In this document: positions 43,525-51,432 of the stretch, piece after piece | Numbering within the stretch: position 1 is the stretch's first letter | Layout of the letters: every line of letters starts with the position of its first letter | DNA from: Pseudomonadota bacterium | Lineage (GTDB): Bacteria > Pseudomonadota > Gammaproteobacteria > Steroidobacterales > MnTg04 | Direction of reading: 5' to 3' | Length of the DNA stretch: 64,000 nucleotides | Assembly: GCA_022560735.1 (NCBI GenBank) | Contig: JADFSO010000004.1 | Coordinates: 61,782-125,781, forward strand | Notes under the pieces: model-generated | What the model was told of the DNA's origin: nothing | What the model saw: only the letters and a program-made list of their open reading frames with translations | Database searches by the model: none | Position numbers and translations under genes: made by a program

Positions 43525-44007
43525 ATGCAGTTAAAGATTATTGCTACCGGCGGTACCATCGATAAAATTTATTTCGACGCCAATAGTGAATTTGAAATCG
43601 GCGAGCCGTTGATCGGCAAGCTGTTGCAAGATGGCGGCGCCGCGTTCGATTATGAAATCATTCCGCTGATGCGCAAGGACAGCCTCGATCTCACCGACGA
43701 AGACAGGAAGCTGATCCGCGACACGGTCATGGCCGATGATTCGCCGCACGTGCTGATCACGCACGGGACCGATACCATGACCGAAACGGCCGCGGCGTTG
43801 GCAGATGTCGGAGAGCGGACCGTCATATTGACCGGGGCGCTAAGCCCGGCCCGTTTCCAGATTACTGACGCCGTGTTCAACGTCGGAATGGCCGTTGGGG
43901 CGGTGCAAAGCAAACCGGCGGGTGTTTATATTGCAATGAACGGCAGGATTTTCGATGCCGATAAAGTCTACAAGAACCGGGAACGAAATCGTTTCGAAGA
44001 AATCTGA
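43525..44007 (+). CDS. Short asparaginase-like protein (N-terminal domain only)
   Basis: The 160-residue protein matches the N-terminal Rossmann-like domain of L-asparaginases: IIATGGTIDKIYF holds the first catalytic Thr, and ITHGTDTMTETAAAL the second Thr and Asp. It ends where the inter-domain linker would start, so the C-terminal domain that completes the active-site pocket in full enzymes (~330 residues) is missing. Stand-alone versions of this size are found in other proteobacteria, so it is probably a real gene, not a truncation; the activity is unknown. ATG at 43525; divergent from nfeD. Confidence 0.8.
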   Translation: MQLKIIATGGTIDKIYFDANSEFEIGEPLIGKLLQDGGAAFDYEIIPLMRKDSLDLTDEDRKLIRDTVMADDSPHVLITHGTDTMTETAAALADVGERTVILTGALSPARFQITDAVFNVGMAVGAVQSKPAGVYIAMNGRIFDADKVYKNRERNRFEEI

Positions 44008-44095
44008 ATTGGGGGTGCCCTGAGCTGTTCATGAACTCGTATCTTGCGACCATGACTTGGAGCTTCCCGGAGATTCAACAACACAGGATATATTC

Positions 44096-45004
44096 ATGAA
44101 GAAAACAAGTTACTGGCTGAGCGCAGCGCTGCTGATGTCCCCGGCGATTACGTGGTCGCAGGAGGAAGTGGAAATCAAGGTCCAGCAGTTGACCGAGCAT
44201 GTTTATATGCTGGAAGGGCGGGGCGGCAATATCGGTCTTTCGATAGGCGACGATGGCGTTTTCATGATCGACGACCAATATGCGCCGCTTACCCCGGCGA
44301 TACTCGAAGCGATCGGCAGATTGACGGACCAGCCAGTCAAATTCGTGCTCAACACACACTGGCACGGGGATCACACCGGTGGCAACGAAAATCTCGGCAA
44401 AGCCGGCGCAATCATCATTGCCTACGACAAAGTGCGGGAGAGAATGAGTACTGAACAATTCCGCAAACTGATCGGTGGCCGGACGCCACCTGCAGCCGAT
44501 GCGGCATTGCCGATGGTCACCTTCAATGACCGGATCAGTTTTTTTATGAACGATGATGAAATCCAGGCATTCCATGTCGCCCCGGCTCATACAGACACGG
44601 ATTCGATGATTTATTTTTCCGCGGCCGATGTGCTGCACACGGGCGATGTGTTTTTCAACAAGCGGTTCCCGTTTATCGATGTCGATCTTGGCGGTTCCAT
44701 CGATGGCACGATAGCCGCGGCCAACCTGGCCCTGGAGATGACGACCGAGAAAACAAAGATCATTCCCGGACACGGGCCGCTGGCGAGTCGCCAGGATCTG
44801 ATGGATTACCGCGACATACTGCTCACCGTCAGAAACTCGGTGGCCGAGCTGATCGGGCGCAACTGTACGCTGGAAGAAGTCCTGGCCGAGAAGCTTACGG
44901 AAAGCCTGGACGAAACCTGGAGCTGGAACTTTATCAATGGGGATACGCTGGTGTCAGTGATCTACGCTGACCTTGCAAAGAACCGGCAGCCAGGCGCCGA
45001 ATAA
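44096..45004 (+). CDS. Exported MBL-fold metallo-hydrolase
   Basis: The 302-residue protein has a signal peptide (residues 1-20, ending ITWSQ), and the metallo-beta-lactamase fold with NTHWHGDHTGG (HxHxDH), His in HVAPAHTDTDSMIYF, Asp in VLHTGDVFF and the final His in IIPGHGPLASR. This layout resembles periplasmic quinoprotein-relay/SoxH-like MBL hydrolases more than antibiotic-resistance enzymes. The substrate is unknown. The ATG at 44096 gives the signal peptide. It is followed by REP elements. Confidence 0.88.
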   Translation: MKKTSYWLSAALLMSPAITWSQEEVEIKVQQLTEHVYMLEGRGGNIGLSIGDDGVFMIDDQYAPLTPAILEAIGRLTDQPVKFVLNTHWHGDHTGGNENLGKAGAIIIAYDKVRERMSTEQFRKLIGGRTPPAADAALPMVTFNDRISFFMNDDEIQAFHVAPAHTDTDSMIYFSAADVLHTGDVFFNKRFPFIDVDLGGSIDGTIAAANLALEMTTEKTKIIPGHGPLASRQDLMDYRDILLTVRNSVAELIGRNCTLEEVLAEKLTESLDETWSWNFINGDTLVSVIYADLAKNRQPGAE

Positions 45005-45010
45005 GCGGGC

Positions 45011-45110
45011 TGCAGGAGGGCCTCCAGGCCCGATGGGAACGGTTTGAAATTGTAGGAGGGCCTTCAGGCCCGATGGGAGGAACGCCAATCGCGGCTAAAG
45101 CCGCTCCTGC
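45011..45110. repeat. REP/BIME-like cluster (three units)
   Basis: TGCAGGAGGGCCTCCAGGCC... (45011-45037) and TGTAGGAGGGCCTTCAGGCC... (45051-45077) are 27-base direct copies with two mismatches and a 40-base period. A third unit lies in inverted orientation at about 45084-45110; read on the complement it begins TGCAGGAGCGGCTTTAGCCG. Each unit has a GTAGGAG-like head and a short hairpin, the form of repetitive extragenic palindromes known from Pseudomonas and Xanthomonas. They separate the MBL gene from the convergent ALDH gene. Confidence 0.82.
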
Positions 45111-45159
45111 ATGAATAAGCCTCCATCGCGCCCAATTTTTTCGGGGTCGGCCGCAACGC

Positions 45160-46683
45160 TCAGCCGAGATCGAACTTGATCCCCTGGGCCAGCGGCAATT
45201 CCTTGCTCCAGTTGATGGTGTTGGTCTGCCGGCGCATATAGGCCTTCCATGCGTCTGACCCCGATTCGCGGCCGCCACCGGTTTCCTTTTCGCCACCGAA
45301 AGCGCCACCGATCTCGGCGCCGGATGTGCCGATGTTGACGTTGGCGATCCCGCAATCGCTGCCGATTACCGACAGGAAGGTTTCGGCGTTCTGCAGGTTG
45401 TCGGTAAAAATAGCCGATGAAAGACCCTGGTCGACGTCGTTGTGCATTGCCAGCGCCTGTGCAAAATTGGTGTACCTTATGATGTAAAGCAAAGGTGCGA
45501 AGGTTTCCTCCTGGACGATTTCCCAGTCATTTTGCGCGCGGGCGATTGCCGGTTCGACGAAGTTGCCGGGGCCATCGAGCGCCTTGCCGCCACAAAGGAT
45601 TTCGCCACCCGCGTCTTCCACCCGTTTTAATGCAGCCAAAAACCTGTCCACGGATTGCTCGTCAATCAACGGTCCCATCAAGGTATCGGGTTCCAGGGGA
45701 TCGCCAATCCTGACCTGCCGATAGGCATGCACCAGGTGCCTTTCCAGTTCCTCTGCACGACTCGCGTGGACGATGACCCGGCGGGTGCTGGTGCAGCGCT
45801 GGCCGGCGGTACCGACCGCGCCAAAGGCGATGGCAGGCACGGCCAGTTCCATGTTTGCGTGTTCATCCACGATGACGGCGTTATTGCCCCCCAGTTCCAG
45901 CAGGGAACGCCCCATGCGCTGTGCGACCCGATGGCCGACCTGGCGACCGATCGCGCAGGAACCGGTAAACGACATCAGCGCAACCCGAGGGTCGTCGACG
46001 AAGTCATTCGCCAGCGAGTTATCGCCGTCTATGAAAGTTTGAAAAATGGCAGGATAACCCTGTTTACCCAGCACCCGATTGCAGATGTGCTGTACGGCAA
46101 TCGCGCACAATGGCGTTTTTGGTGACGGTTTCCAGACACAGGCATTACCGCAGATAGCCGCCAGAAACGCGTTCCAAGACCACACGGCAACCGGGAAATT
46201 GAACGCACTGATAATACCGACGACGCCGAACGGATGCCATTGCTCGTACATCCGGTGCTGCGGCCGCTCCGAATGCATCGTGTATCCATACAGCATACGC
46301 GACTGGCCGACGGCAAATTCGGCAATGTCTATCATCTCCTGGACTTCGCCATCGCCTTCCGCCTTGATTTTTCCCATTTCCATGGCAACGAGGCTGCCCA
46401 GCGGGTCTTTGTATTTTCGCAACTCTTCGCCGATAAGGCGTACCGCCTCCCCGCGTTTTGGCGCCGGAACCGAGCGCCATTCCAGAAAAGCCTGCTGCGC
46501 CTGGCCGATGACTTTCTCATAATCCTCGGCCCCTGCCGACCCGACCCTGGCGATGACTTTCCCGGTCGCGGGGTTGATGGATTCCAGTACCTTGTTGTCT
46601 GCTCCCGGCAGCCAGCCATCCTTTCCGGCCCAGGCGGCAGGATTCAATTCCTCCAGACCCAAAGCCTGCAATATTTCATTCAT
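45160..46683 (-). CDS. ALDH7-type aldehyde dehydrogenase (probable aminoadipate-semialdehyde dehydrogenase)
   Basis: The 507-residue enzyme has the NAD-binding stretch [20 protein letters not shown], catalytic Glu in [20 protein letters not shown] and catalytic Cys in [16 protein letters not shown]. The sequence follows the ALDH7/antiquitin group, which oxidises alpha-aminoadipate semialdehyde in lysine breakdown. This is supported by its operon partner: its ATG overlaps the stop of the saccharopine-dehydrogenase-like gene by four bases. GGAG precedes the start. Confidence 0.9.
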   Translation of the reverse strand: MNEILQALGLEELNPAAWAGKDGWLPGADNKVLESINPATGKVIARVGSAGAEDYEKVIGQAQQAFLEWRSVPAPKRGEAVRLIGEELRKYKDPLGSLVAMEMGKIKAEGDGEVQEMIDIAEFAVGQSRMLYGYTMHSERPQHRMYEQWHPFGVVGIISAFNFPVAVWSWNAFLAAICGNACVWKPSPKTPLCAIAVQHICNRVLGKQGYPAIFQTFIDGDNSLANDFVDDPRVALMSFTGSCAIGRQVGHRVAQRMGRSLLELGGNNAVIVDEHANMELAVPAIAFGAVGTAGQRCTSTRRVIVHASRAEELERHLVHAYRQVRIGDPLEPDTLMGPLIDEQSVDRFLAALKRVEDAGGEILCGGKALDGPGNFVEPAIARAQNDWEIVQEETFAPLLYIIRYTNFAQALAMHNDVDQGLSSAIFTDNLQNAETFLSVIGSDCGIANVNIGTSGAEIGGAFGGEKETGGGRESGSDAWKAYMRRQTNTINWSKELPLAQGIKFDLG

Positions 46684-47852
46684 TTGGCGTCTCCACTGAG
46701 TTGGTTTCGATGACCGGTTTCACCGGTCGCGATCGCCCGCATGGACACCGCGCTGCTGCCGCCGTGCGCAAAATATTTGCCGAATCGGTTATCCAGGATG
46801 TCCTTGAGACGAAAATCTTCCTGGCGGACCAGGCCGCTGTACTGGCCGGCACTGGATACCACCAGGTCGAGCACGCTGCAGATACCGGCAGCCGTCGTGA
46901 CCTGGATGGCCGACCACAGGCGCCCGGCGATCATTTCCGGGAATACCTTGTTGACGTAGTTTTCCTCGCGCAACTGACCATCCTGCATGCCGGTGACCGC
47001 GGTATAAATAATGACCACGTCCTGTAGCGTGTGGGGGATCGCGTTTTCCAGGATTTTCTTCAGCGTGTCGCGGTCTTCGTTGAGCCTGAGATCGTTCATC
47101 AGCAAGCGCATCTGCGCGCAGTGCCCTGGATAACGTATGGTCTTGTAATCCATCGTCAGCGCCTGGCCGGCATAGGTATCCGCCAGCGAGCCCAATCCCC
47201 CCGAGGTATTGAACGCTTCGTAAAGCGTGCCATCGAGTTCGATCTCTTCCAGACCCTCCAGCGGCAGTACATCCACGAGTTCGCCGTTGACGACGGCGTG
47301 GCACAAATTGCCATATTCGTTGATGACGCCATCGGTGGACCAGGTCAGCGAGTATTTCAGTGCATTGTTCGGATGCTGGGGCAGGGCGCCCACCCTGAGC
47401 TTTACCGAACGCAGTTCGTCGAAATGGCTGATCAATTCGTTGGCGGCGATACTGATAAACCCGGGCGCCAGACCGCATTGGGGGACAAAGGCGCGCTCCG
47501 CCCCCTGCGCGATTTTCCGGATCGCCCGGGTCACGGCAACATCCTCGGTCAGGTCGAAATAATGTATCCCCTTGTCACGGGCGACCTGGCCAACCGGTTC
47601 GTTGCAAAAATAGGGCAAGCCGGAAACCACTGCGTCGACCGGATTATCATCGATGTGCGCGGCCAGTTTGACCGGGTCGGTGGCATCCAGCTGATGCGCC
47701 GTCACGTTGTCCAGCCCATGCGACTCGGTAACCGCCCTGGCGGCGGCGCCGTCTATATCGGCGAGTTGAACCTGGTAGTCACCGGAATCGGCCAGCAGGC
47801 CGCTGATCAAAGTGCCTATTTTTCCAGCCCCGAGTACGAGTATGCGATGCAT
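46680..47852 (-). CDS. Saccharopine dehydrogenase-family protein
   Basis: The 390-residue protein begins [20 protein letters not shown] (Rossmann GxGxxG), followed by [35 protein letters not shown] and the conserved [16 protein letters not shown], as in saccharopine dehydrogenase (LYS9-like) and lysine 6-dehydrogenase. With the coupled ALDH7 gene it forms a lysine-to-aminoadipate route; whether the substrate is saccharopine or lysine cannot be decided, and no lysine-ketoglutarate reductase lies in the window. The ATG at 47852 was chosen; the frame is open to 47957. Confidence 0.88.
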   Translation of the reverse strand: MHRILVLGAGKIGTLISGLLADSGDYQVQLADIDGAAARAVTESHGLDNVTAHQLDATDPVKLAAHIDDNPVDAVVSGLPYFCNEPVGQVARDKGIHYFDLTEDVAVTRAIRKIAQGAERAFVPQCGLAPGFISIAANELISHFDELRSVKLRVGALPQHPNNALKYSLTWSTDGVINEYGNLCHAVVNGELVDVLPLEGLEEIELDGTLYEAFNTSGGLGSLADTYAGQALTMDYKTIRYPGHCAQMRLLMNDLRLNEDRDTLKKILENAIPHTLQDVVIIYTAVTGMQDGQLREENYVNKVFPEMIAGRLWSAIQVTTAAGICSVLDLVVSSAGQYSGLVRQEDFRLKDILDNRFGKYFAHGGSSAVSMRAIATGETGHRNQLSGDAK

Positions 47853-48025
47853 CTGCCTGCTCCAGTTGTGACGGCTTGTTTGCCTGGCCGCGGAGTTTGA
47901 GAAAAACCGGCTGCGGCTGGCCAACAGGAGGCGCATTGTGCCAATAGAATCTGTCATTTTCCATAGGCTTTTGGCTTTTGCCCGACCGGCAAAGCGATTA
48001 ACATACCCCGATGAGCAGGAACCCC

Positions 48026-49384
48026 ATGCAATCAGACTGGCACCCGGCGAGCTGGCAGAATCGGACAGCGAGCCAGATGCTGCCCTATCCCGACCAAAAC
48101 AAGGTCGCGGACGTATTGGCGCGCTTGAGCCGCCTGCCGCCGCTGGTTACTTCCTGGGAGGTCGAGCGCCTCAAAACGGAGCTGGCCGAAGCGCAGCGTG
48201 GCGAGCGATTTCTGCTGCAGGGCGGTGACTGCGCGGAGCGCTTCGATGAATGCAATTCGGAGCTGATCGCAAAGAAACTGAAAATCCTGATGCAAATGAG
48301 CCTGGTCCTGTTATACGGGCTCAAAAAGCCGCTGGTTCGGGTGGGAAGAATTGCCGGCCAGTACGCCAAGCCGCGTTCGGCAGACACCGAGACACGCGAC
48401 GGGATTTCCTTGCCCACCTTTCGCGGCGACCTGATCAACAAGGCCGGGTTCACGCTGGAAGAGCGGACCCCGGACCCGGAATTGATGCTGGAAGGCTACC
48501 AGAAAGCTTCGTTGACGCTGAATTTTATTCGCGCGCTGGTCGACAGCGGATTTGCCGATTTGCACCATCCGGAATACTGGGACATGGATTTTGCCAGCCA
48601 CTCGTCGCTGGAAGAGGAATACCGGCGTATCGTCAGTTCGATCGGCGATTCGATGGCCTTTTTCGAATCCATTTCCGGCCGTTCCATCCACCAGACTACC
48701 CGCGTGGCCATGTATACCAGCCATGAAGGCCTGCATCTGCCGTACGAGCAGGCGCAGACCCGGTACATACCGCGCTGGGAGCACTGGTATAACCTGGCAA
48801 CCCATTTCCCCTGGATTGGCATGCGCACCAGCGATCTGGATGGCGCCCATGTCGAATACTTCAGGGGCATCTCGAACCCGCTGGGGATCAAGGTGGGGCC
48901 CGGAATGACCGGCGAAGCGCTGCAAAAGCTGCTGGAGGTACTGAATCCGCTCAATGAACCCGGGCGTATTACGCTGATTCACAGGTTCGGGGTCAGCCAG
49001 ATCAAGCAAAGGCTGCCGTCATTGATTCGCGCGGTGCAGGCGACCGGTTCGCCGGTGCTGTGGTGCTGCGATCCCATGCACGGCAATACCGAAGTTACCG
49101 CCGACGGGGTCAAGACCAGGCGTTTCGACAACATCCTGGATGAACTGGAAATGTCCTTCGATATCCACGAGCGCACCGACAGCCATCTCGGTGGCGTTCA
49201 TTTCGAGATGACTGGCGAGGATGTGACCGAATGCACCGGTGGCGCCCGCGGTCTGACCGACGCGGACCTGGCCAGGGCCTACAAGTCCCAGGTGGATCCG
49301 CGGCTCAATTATGAACAGGCCCTGGAACTGGCCATGCGAATTACCGGCAAAGACTTCAGGAAAGCCGCCAGCCAAGATTCCTGA
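48026..49384 (+). CDS. Class II DAHP synthase
   Basis: First enzyme of the shikimate pathway (PEP plus erythrose 4-phosphate). The 452-residue protein is of the class II (plant/Mycobacterium) type: LPPLVTSWEVERLKTELAEA, FLLQGGDCAERFDE with a metal-ligand Cys, VGRIAGQYAKPRS, YTSHEGLHLPYEQAQTR, WCCDPMHGNT and GGVHFEMTGEDVTECTGG. AGGA lies upstream of the ATG at 48026; ATG 48011 would add five residues. Its 3' end overlaps the convergent rluE by 29 bases. Confidence 0.94.
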   Translation: MQSDWHPASWQNRTASQMLPYPDQNKVADVLARLSRLPPLVTSWEVERLKTELAEAQRGERFLLQGGDCAERFDECNSELIAKKLKILMQMSLVLLYGLKKPLVRVGRIAGQYAKPRSADTETRDGISLPTFRGDLINKAGFTLEERTPDPELMLEGYQKASLTLNFIRALVDSGFADLHHPEYWDMDFASHSSLEEEYRRIVSSIGDSMAFFESISGRSIHQTTRVAMYTSHEGLHLPYEQAQTRYIPRWEHWYNLATHFPWIGMRTSDLDGAHVEYFRGISNPLGIKVGPGMTGEALQKLLEVLNPLNEPGRITLIHRFGVSQIKQRLPSLIRAVQATGSPVLWCCDPMHGNTEVTADGVKTRRFDNILDELEMSFDIHERTDSHLGGVHFEMTGEDVTECTGGARGLTDADLARAYKSQVDPRLNYEQALELAMRITGKDFRKAASQDS

Positions 49385-49940
49385 AATCGCCGGCCATCCG
49401 GTCGCGCGATATTTCGCGCCATTGCCCCGGCAGCAAACTCCCCAGCGACCATGGCCCGATGTCCGTCCGGATCAGGCGCAGGGCCGGCAGGCCTGCCGCA
49501 GCCGTCATGCGCCTTACCTGGCGGTTCAGGCCACGCTCGATCACCAATTCCAACCAGTGATCCGGCACCGACTTGCGAGTGCGAATCGGTGGGGTTCGCG
49601 GCCACAGTCCGGCGGGTTCCGGTACGCATCGCGCCGCGGTGGCGCGGACCAGCACGCCCTTGAGGCGGACGCCGGCGCACAGGGTAGCGAGGGCGTCCTG
49701 CGAAGGGCTGCCTTCGACCTGGACCAGGTAGGTTTTCGCCAGCTGGTATTTCGGATCGGATATTCTCGCCTGCAGACCGCCGTGATCGGTCAGCGCCAGC
49801 AGACCCTCGGAGTCAAAATCCAGTCTGCCGGCCGGGTAAACACCTTTTTGATCCACCCATCGGGCAAGCGTGGCGCGCCCCTGTTCGTCGCTAAACTGGG
49901 AAAGACAGCGAAACGGTTTATTGAGCAGCAGCAAACGCAT
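49356..49940 (-). CDS. rluE: RluE-like 23S rRNA pseudouridine synthase
   Basis: The 194-residue RsuA-family enzyme starts MRLLLLNKPFRCLSQFSDEQ, has the catalytic Asp in VYPAGRLDFDSEGLLALTDH, then AKTYLVQVEG and the RNA-binding GLNRQVRRMTAAAGLPALRL. No S4 domain precedes the catalytic domain, as in RluE, which modifies U2457 of 23S rRNA in E. coli. The ATG at 49940 is set by homology; the open frame runs to 50177 without similarity. Confidence 0.9.
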   Translation of the reverse strand: MRLLLLNKPFRCLSQFSDEQGRATLARWVDQKGVYPAGRLDFDSEGLLALTDHGGLQARISDPKYQLAKTYLVQVEGSPSQDALATLCAGVRLKGVLVRATAARCVPEPAGLWPRTPPIRTRKSVPDHWLELVIERGLNRQVRRMTAAAGLPALRLIRTDIGPWSLGSLLPGQWREISRDRMAGDFRNLGWRLS

Positions 49941-50040
49941 CACCCGACCATGCCAGAACAGGCGGCCGGATGAAATATACGGATTAATCGTCCGCAATCG
50001 ACAGATTGTTGGCTGTAGTCCGGCAGGCCGTCTGCCTAGC

Positions 50041-50751
50041 ATGTCTTTCATGCCTGCGAATCTCAATATCCTGCTGCTCGACCCGGAACCACTGACTCGC
50101 CTCGCGCTCGCCGAAATGATCCCGCGCCTGGGCAGGATGCAGGTGGTCTGCCAGACCAATAACCTGGCGAACTGCATTCAGCAAACGGAGGCGCTGTGGC
50201 CGGACATCGTACTCGTCCGGGAAAAGCATCCGCTGGTGGATGCCCAGCAGCTCGCCAGCGCTTTTTCTGCGCGGGGTTTCCGCAACCTGGTCTGTATCTC
50301 CGAAGAAAGCCGGCCGGTATATCTCAAGCACCTGATCAACCTCGGGGTAGCGGGTCTGCTGACTGCCGAGTGCAGCCCCACAGAGCTGAAATCCTCGCTG
50401 GAGTCGGTTGCCAGGGGTCACAGCTACGCCTCGCCCGCGGTCGCCAGGTCCTTGATGCGCGGGTCCGCCCAGGCATCAGGCCCGCCGATCGAAAGCCTGT
50501 CCAGGCGCGAGTTCCAGGTGTTGCGGCTGATCTGTGCCGGCCTGAATGCCCGGGAAATCGCGAAAAAACTCGGTCTGAGCCCAAAGACCATCAGCACCTA
50601 CCGCTACAGGATCCGTTTGAAGCTCAATCTGAAGCATTCCGCGGAACTGATAACCACGGGCCTGCGGATGAGGGAAAAAGGACTGCTTGCTGCAAACATC
50701 GCAATCCCGGTGAGCGGCGAAGCTGACGATCTGCTGGCGAGGCATTGCTGA
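50041..50751 (+). CDS. GacA/UvrY-like LuxR regulator with degenerate receiver
   Basis: The 236-residue protein has an N-terminal receiver-like domain (about 7-125) and a LuxR-type helix-turn-helix (about 160-220: LSRREFQVLRLICAGLNARE, KKLGLSPKTISTYRYRIRLK). The HTH and the neighbourhood (uvrC-pgsA-tRNA-Gly) are those of gacA/uvrY. The receiver has lost the phosphorylation residues: the acidic pair is DP (LLLDPEP), the phosphoacceptor position is Arg60 (PDIVLVREKHP) and the conserved Lys is Ala (GLLTAEC). It should thus act without phosphorylation by a GacS-type kinase; this is inference. Start ATG 50041 or 50050. The UDG gene follows after 30 bases. Confidence 0.85.
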   Translation: MSFMPANLNILLLDPEPLTRLALAEMIPRLGRMQVVCQTNNLANCIQQTEALWPDIVLVREKHPLVDAQQLASAFSARGFRNLVCISEESRPVYLKHLINLGVAGLLTAECSPTELKSSLESVARGHSYASPAVARSLMRGSAQASGPPIESLSRREFQVLRLICAGLNAREIAKKLGLSPKTISTYRYRIRLKLNLKHSAELITTGLRMREKGLLAANIAIPVSGEADDLLARHC

Positions 50752-50781
50752 TTCCCACGCACTCGCTTCATACTAAGCCCC

Positions 50782-51420
50782 ATGAGCGAGCAAGAATTTT
50801 CCATCGAATGCAGGCGTTGCCCGAGGCTGGCTGGTTTCCTCGACCAGGTGGCGGAGCGTTACCCCGATTACCATGCCCGACCGGTTGCGCCTTTTGGCGA
50901 CGATGATGCACGCCTGCTGATTGTCGGCCTGGCCCCGGGGATGCATGGTGCGAACGCGACGGGCAGGCCGTTTACCGGCGATTTCGCGGGCATATTGCTG
51001 TACCAGACCTTGTTCGATCTCGGGCTTGCCAGCCAGCCGGATGCAACGGCGATCGATGATGGCCTCGAATTGCATGGCTGCCGGATAACCAATGCCGTCA
51101 AGTGCCTGCCGCCGGAGAACAAACCGACCGGCAGCGAAATCGATACATGCAACGATTACCTCGCAGCCGAGCTAGGGCGCCTGCCTGATTCATCGGTCGT
51201 GTTTGCGCTGGGGACCATCGCCCACCGCGCGGTTCTCAAGACCCAAAAATGCAAGTTATCGGCCTTTCCCTTTGCCCACGGCGCCGAACATCGCCTGGAG
51301 AAATTTCACCTGGTGGACTCGTATCATTGCAGCCGCTACAACACCCAGACACGCCGGCTGAACGCGGGCATGTTCCTGGCGGTACTCGGGCGGGCAAAAG
51401 CGCTGGCCGGCCTGGCTTGA
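50782..51420 (+). CDS. Family 5-like uracil-DNA glycosylase (UdgB type)
   Basis: The 212-residue protein carries LLIVGLAPGMHGANATGRPF (motif 1, GLAPG, as in UDGb where the usual catalytic polar residue is absent), FTGDFAG, RITNAVKCLPPENKPTGSEI and the C-terminal motif DSYHCSRYNTQTRRLN. N-terminal Cys residues (CRRCPRL) and CLPP could bind a 4Fe-4S cluster as in families 4 and 5. It removes uracil or hypoxanthine from DNA in characterised members. It is inserted between the GacA-like gene and uvrC, 12 bases before uvrC. Confidence 0.85.
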   Translation: MSEQEFSIECRRCPRLAGFLDQVAERYPDYHARPVAPFGDDDARLLIVGLAPGMHGANATGRPFTGDFAGILLYQTLFDLGLASQPDATAIDDGLELHGCRITNAVKCLPPENKPTGSEIDTCNDYLAAELGRLPDSSVVFALGTIAHRAVLKTQKCKLSAFPFAHGAEHRLEKFHLVDSYHCSRYNTQTRRLNAGMFLAVLGRAKALAGLA

Positions 51421-51432
51421 CACGGCCCGCGT

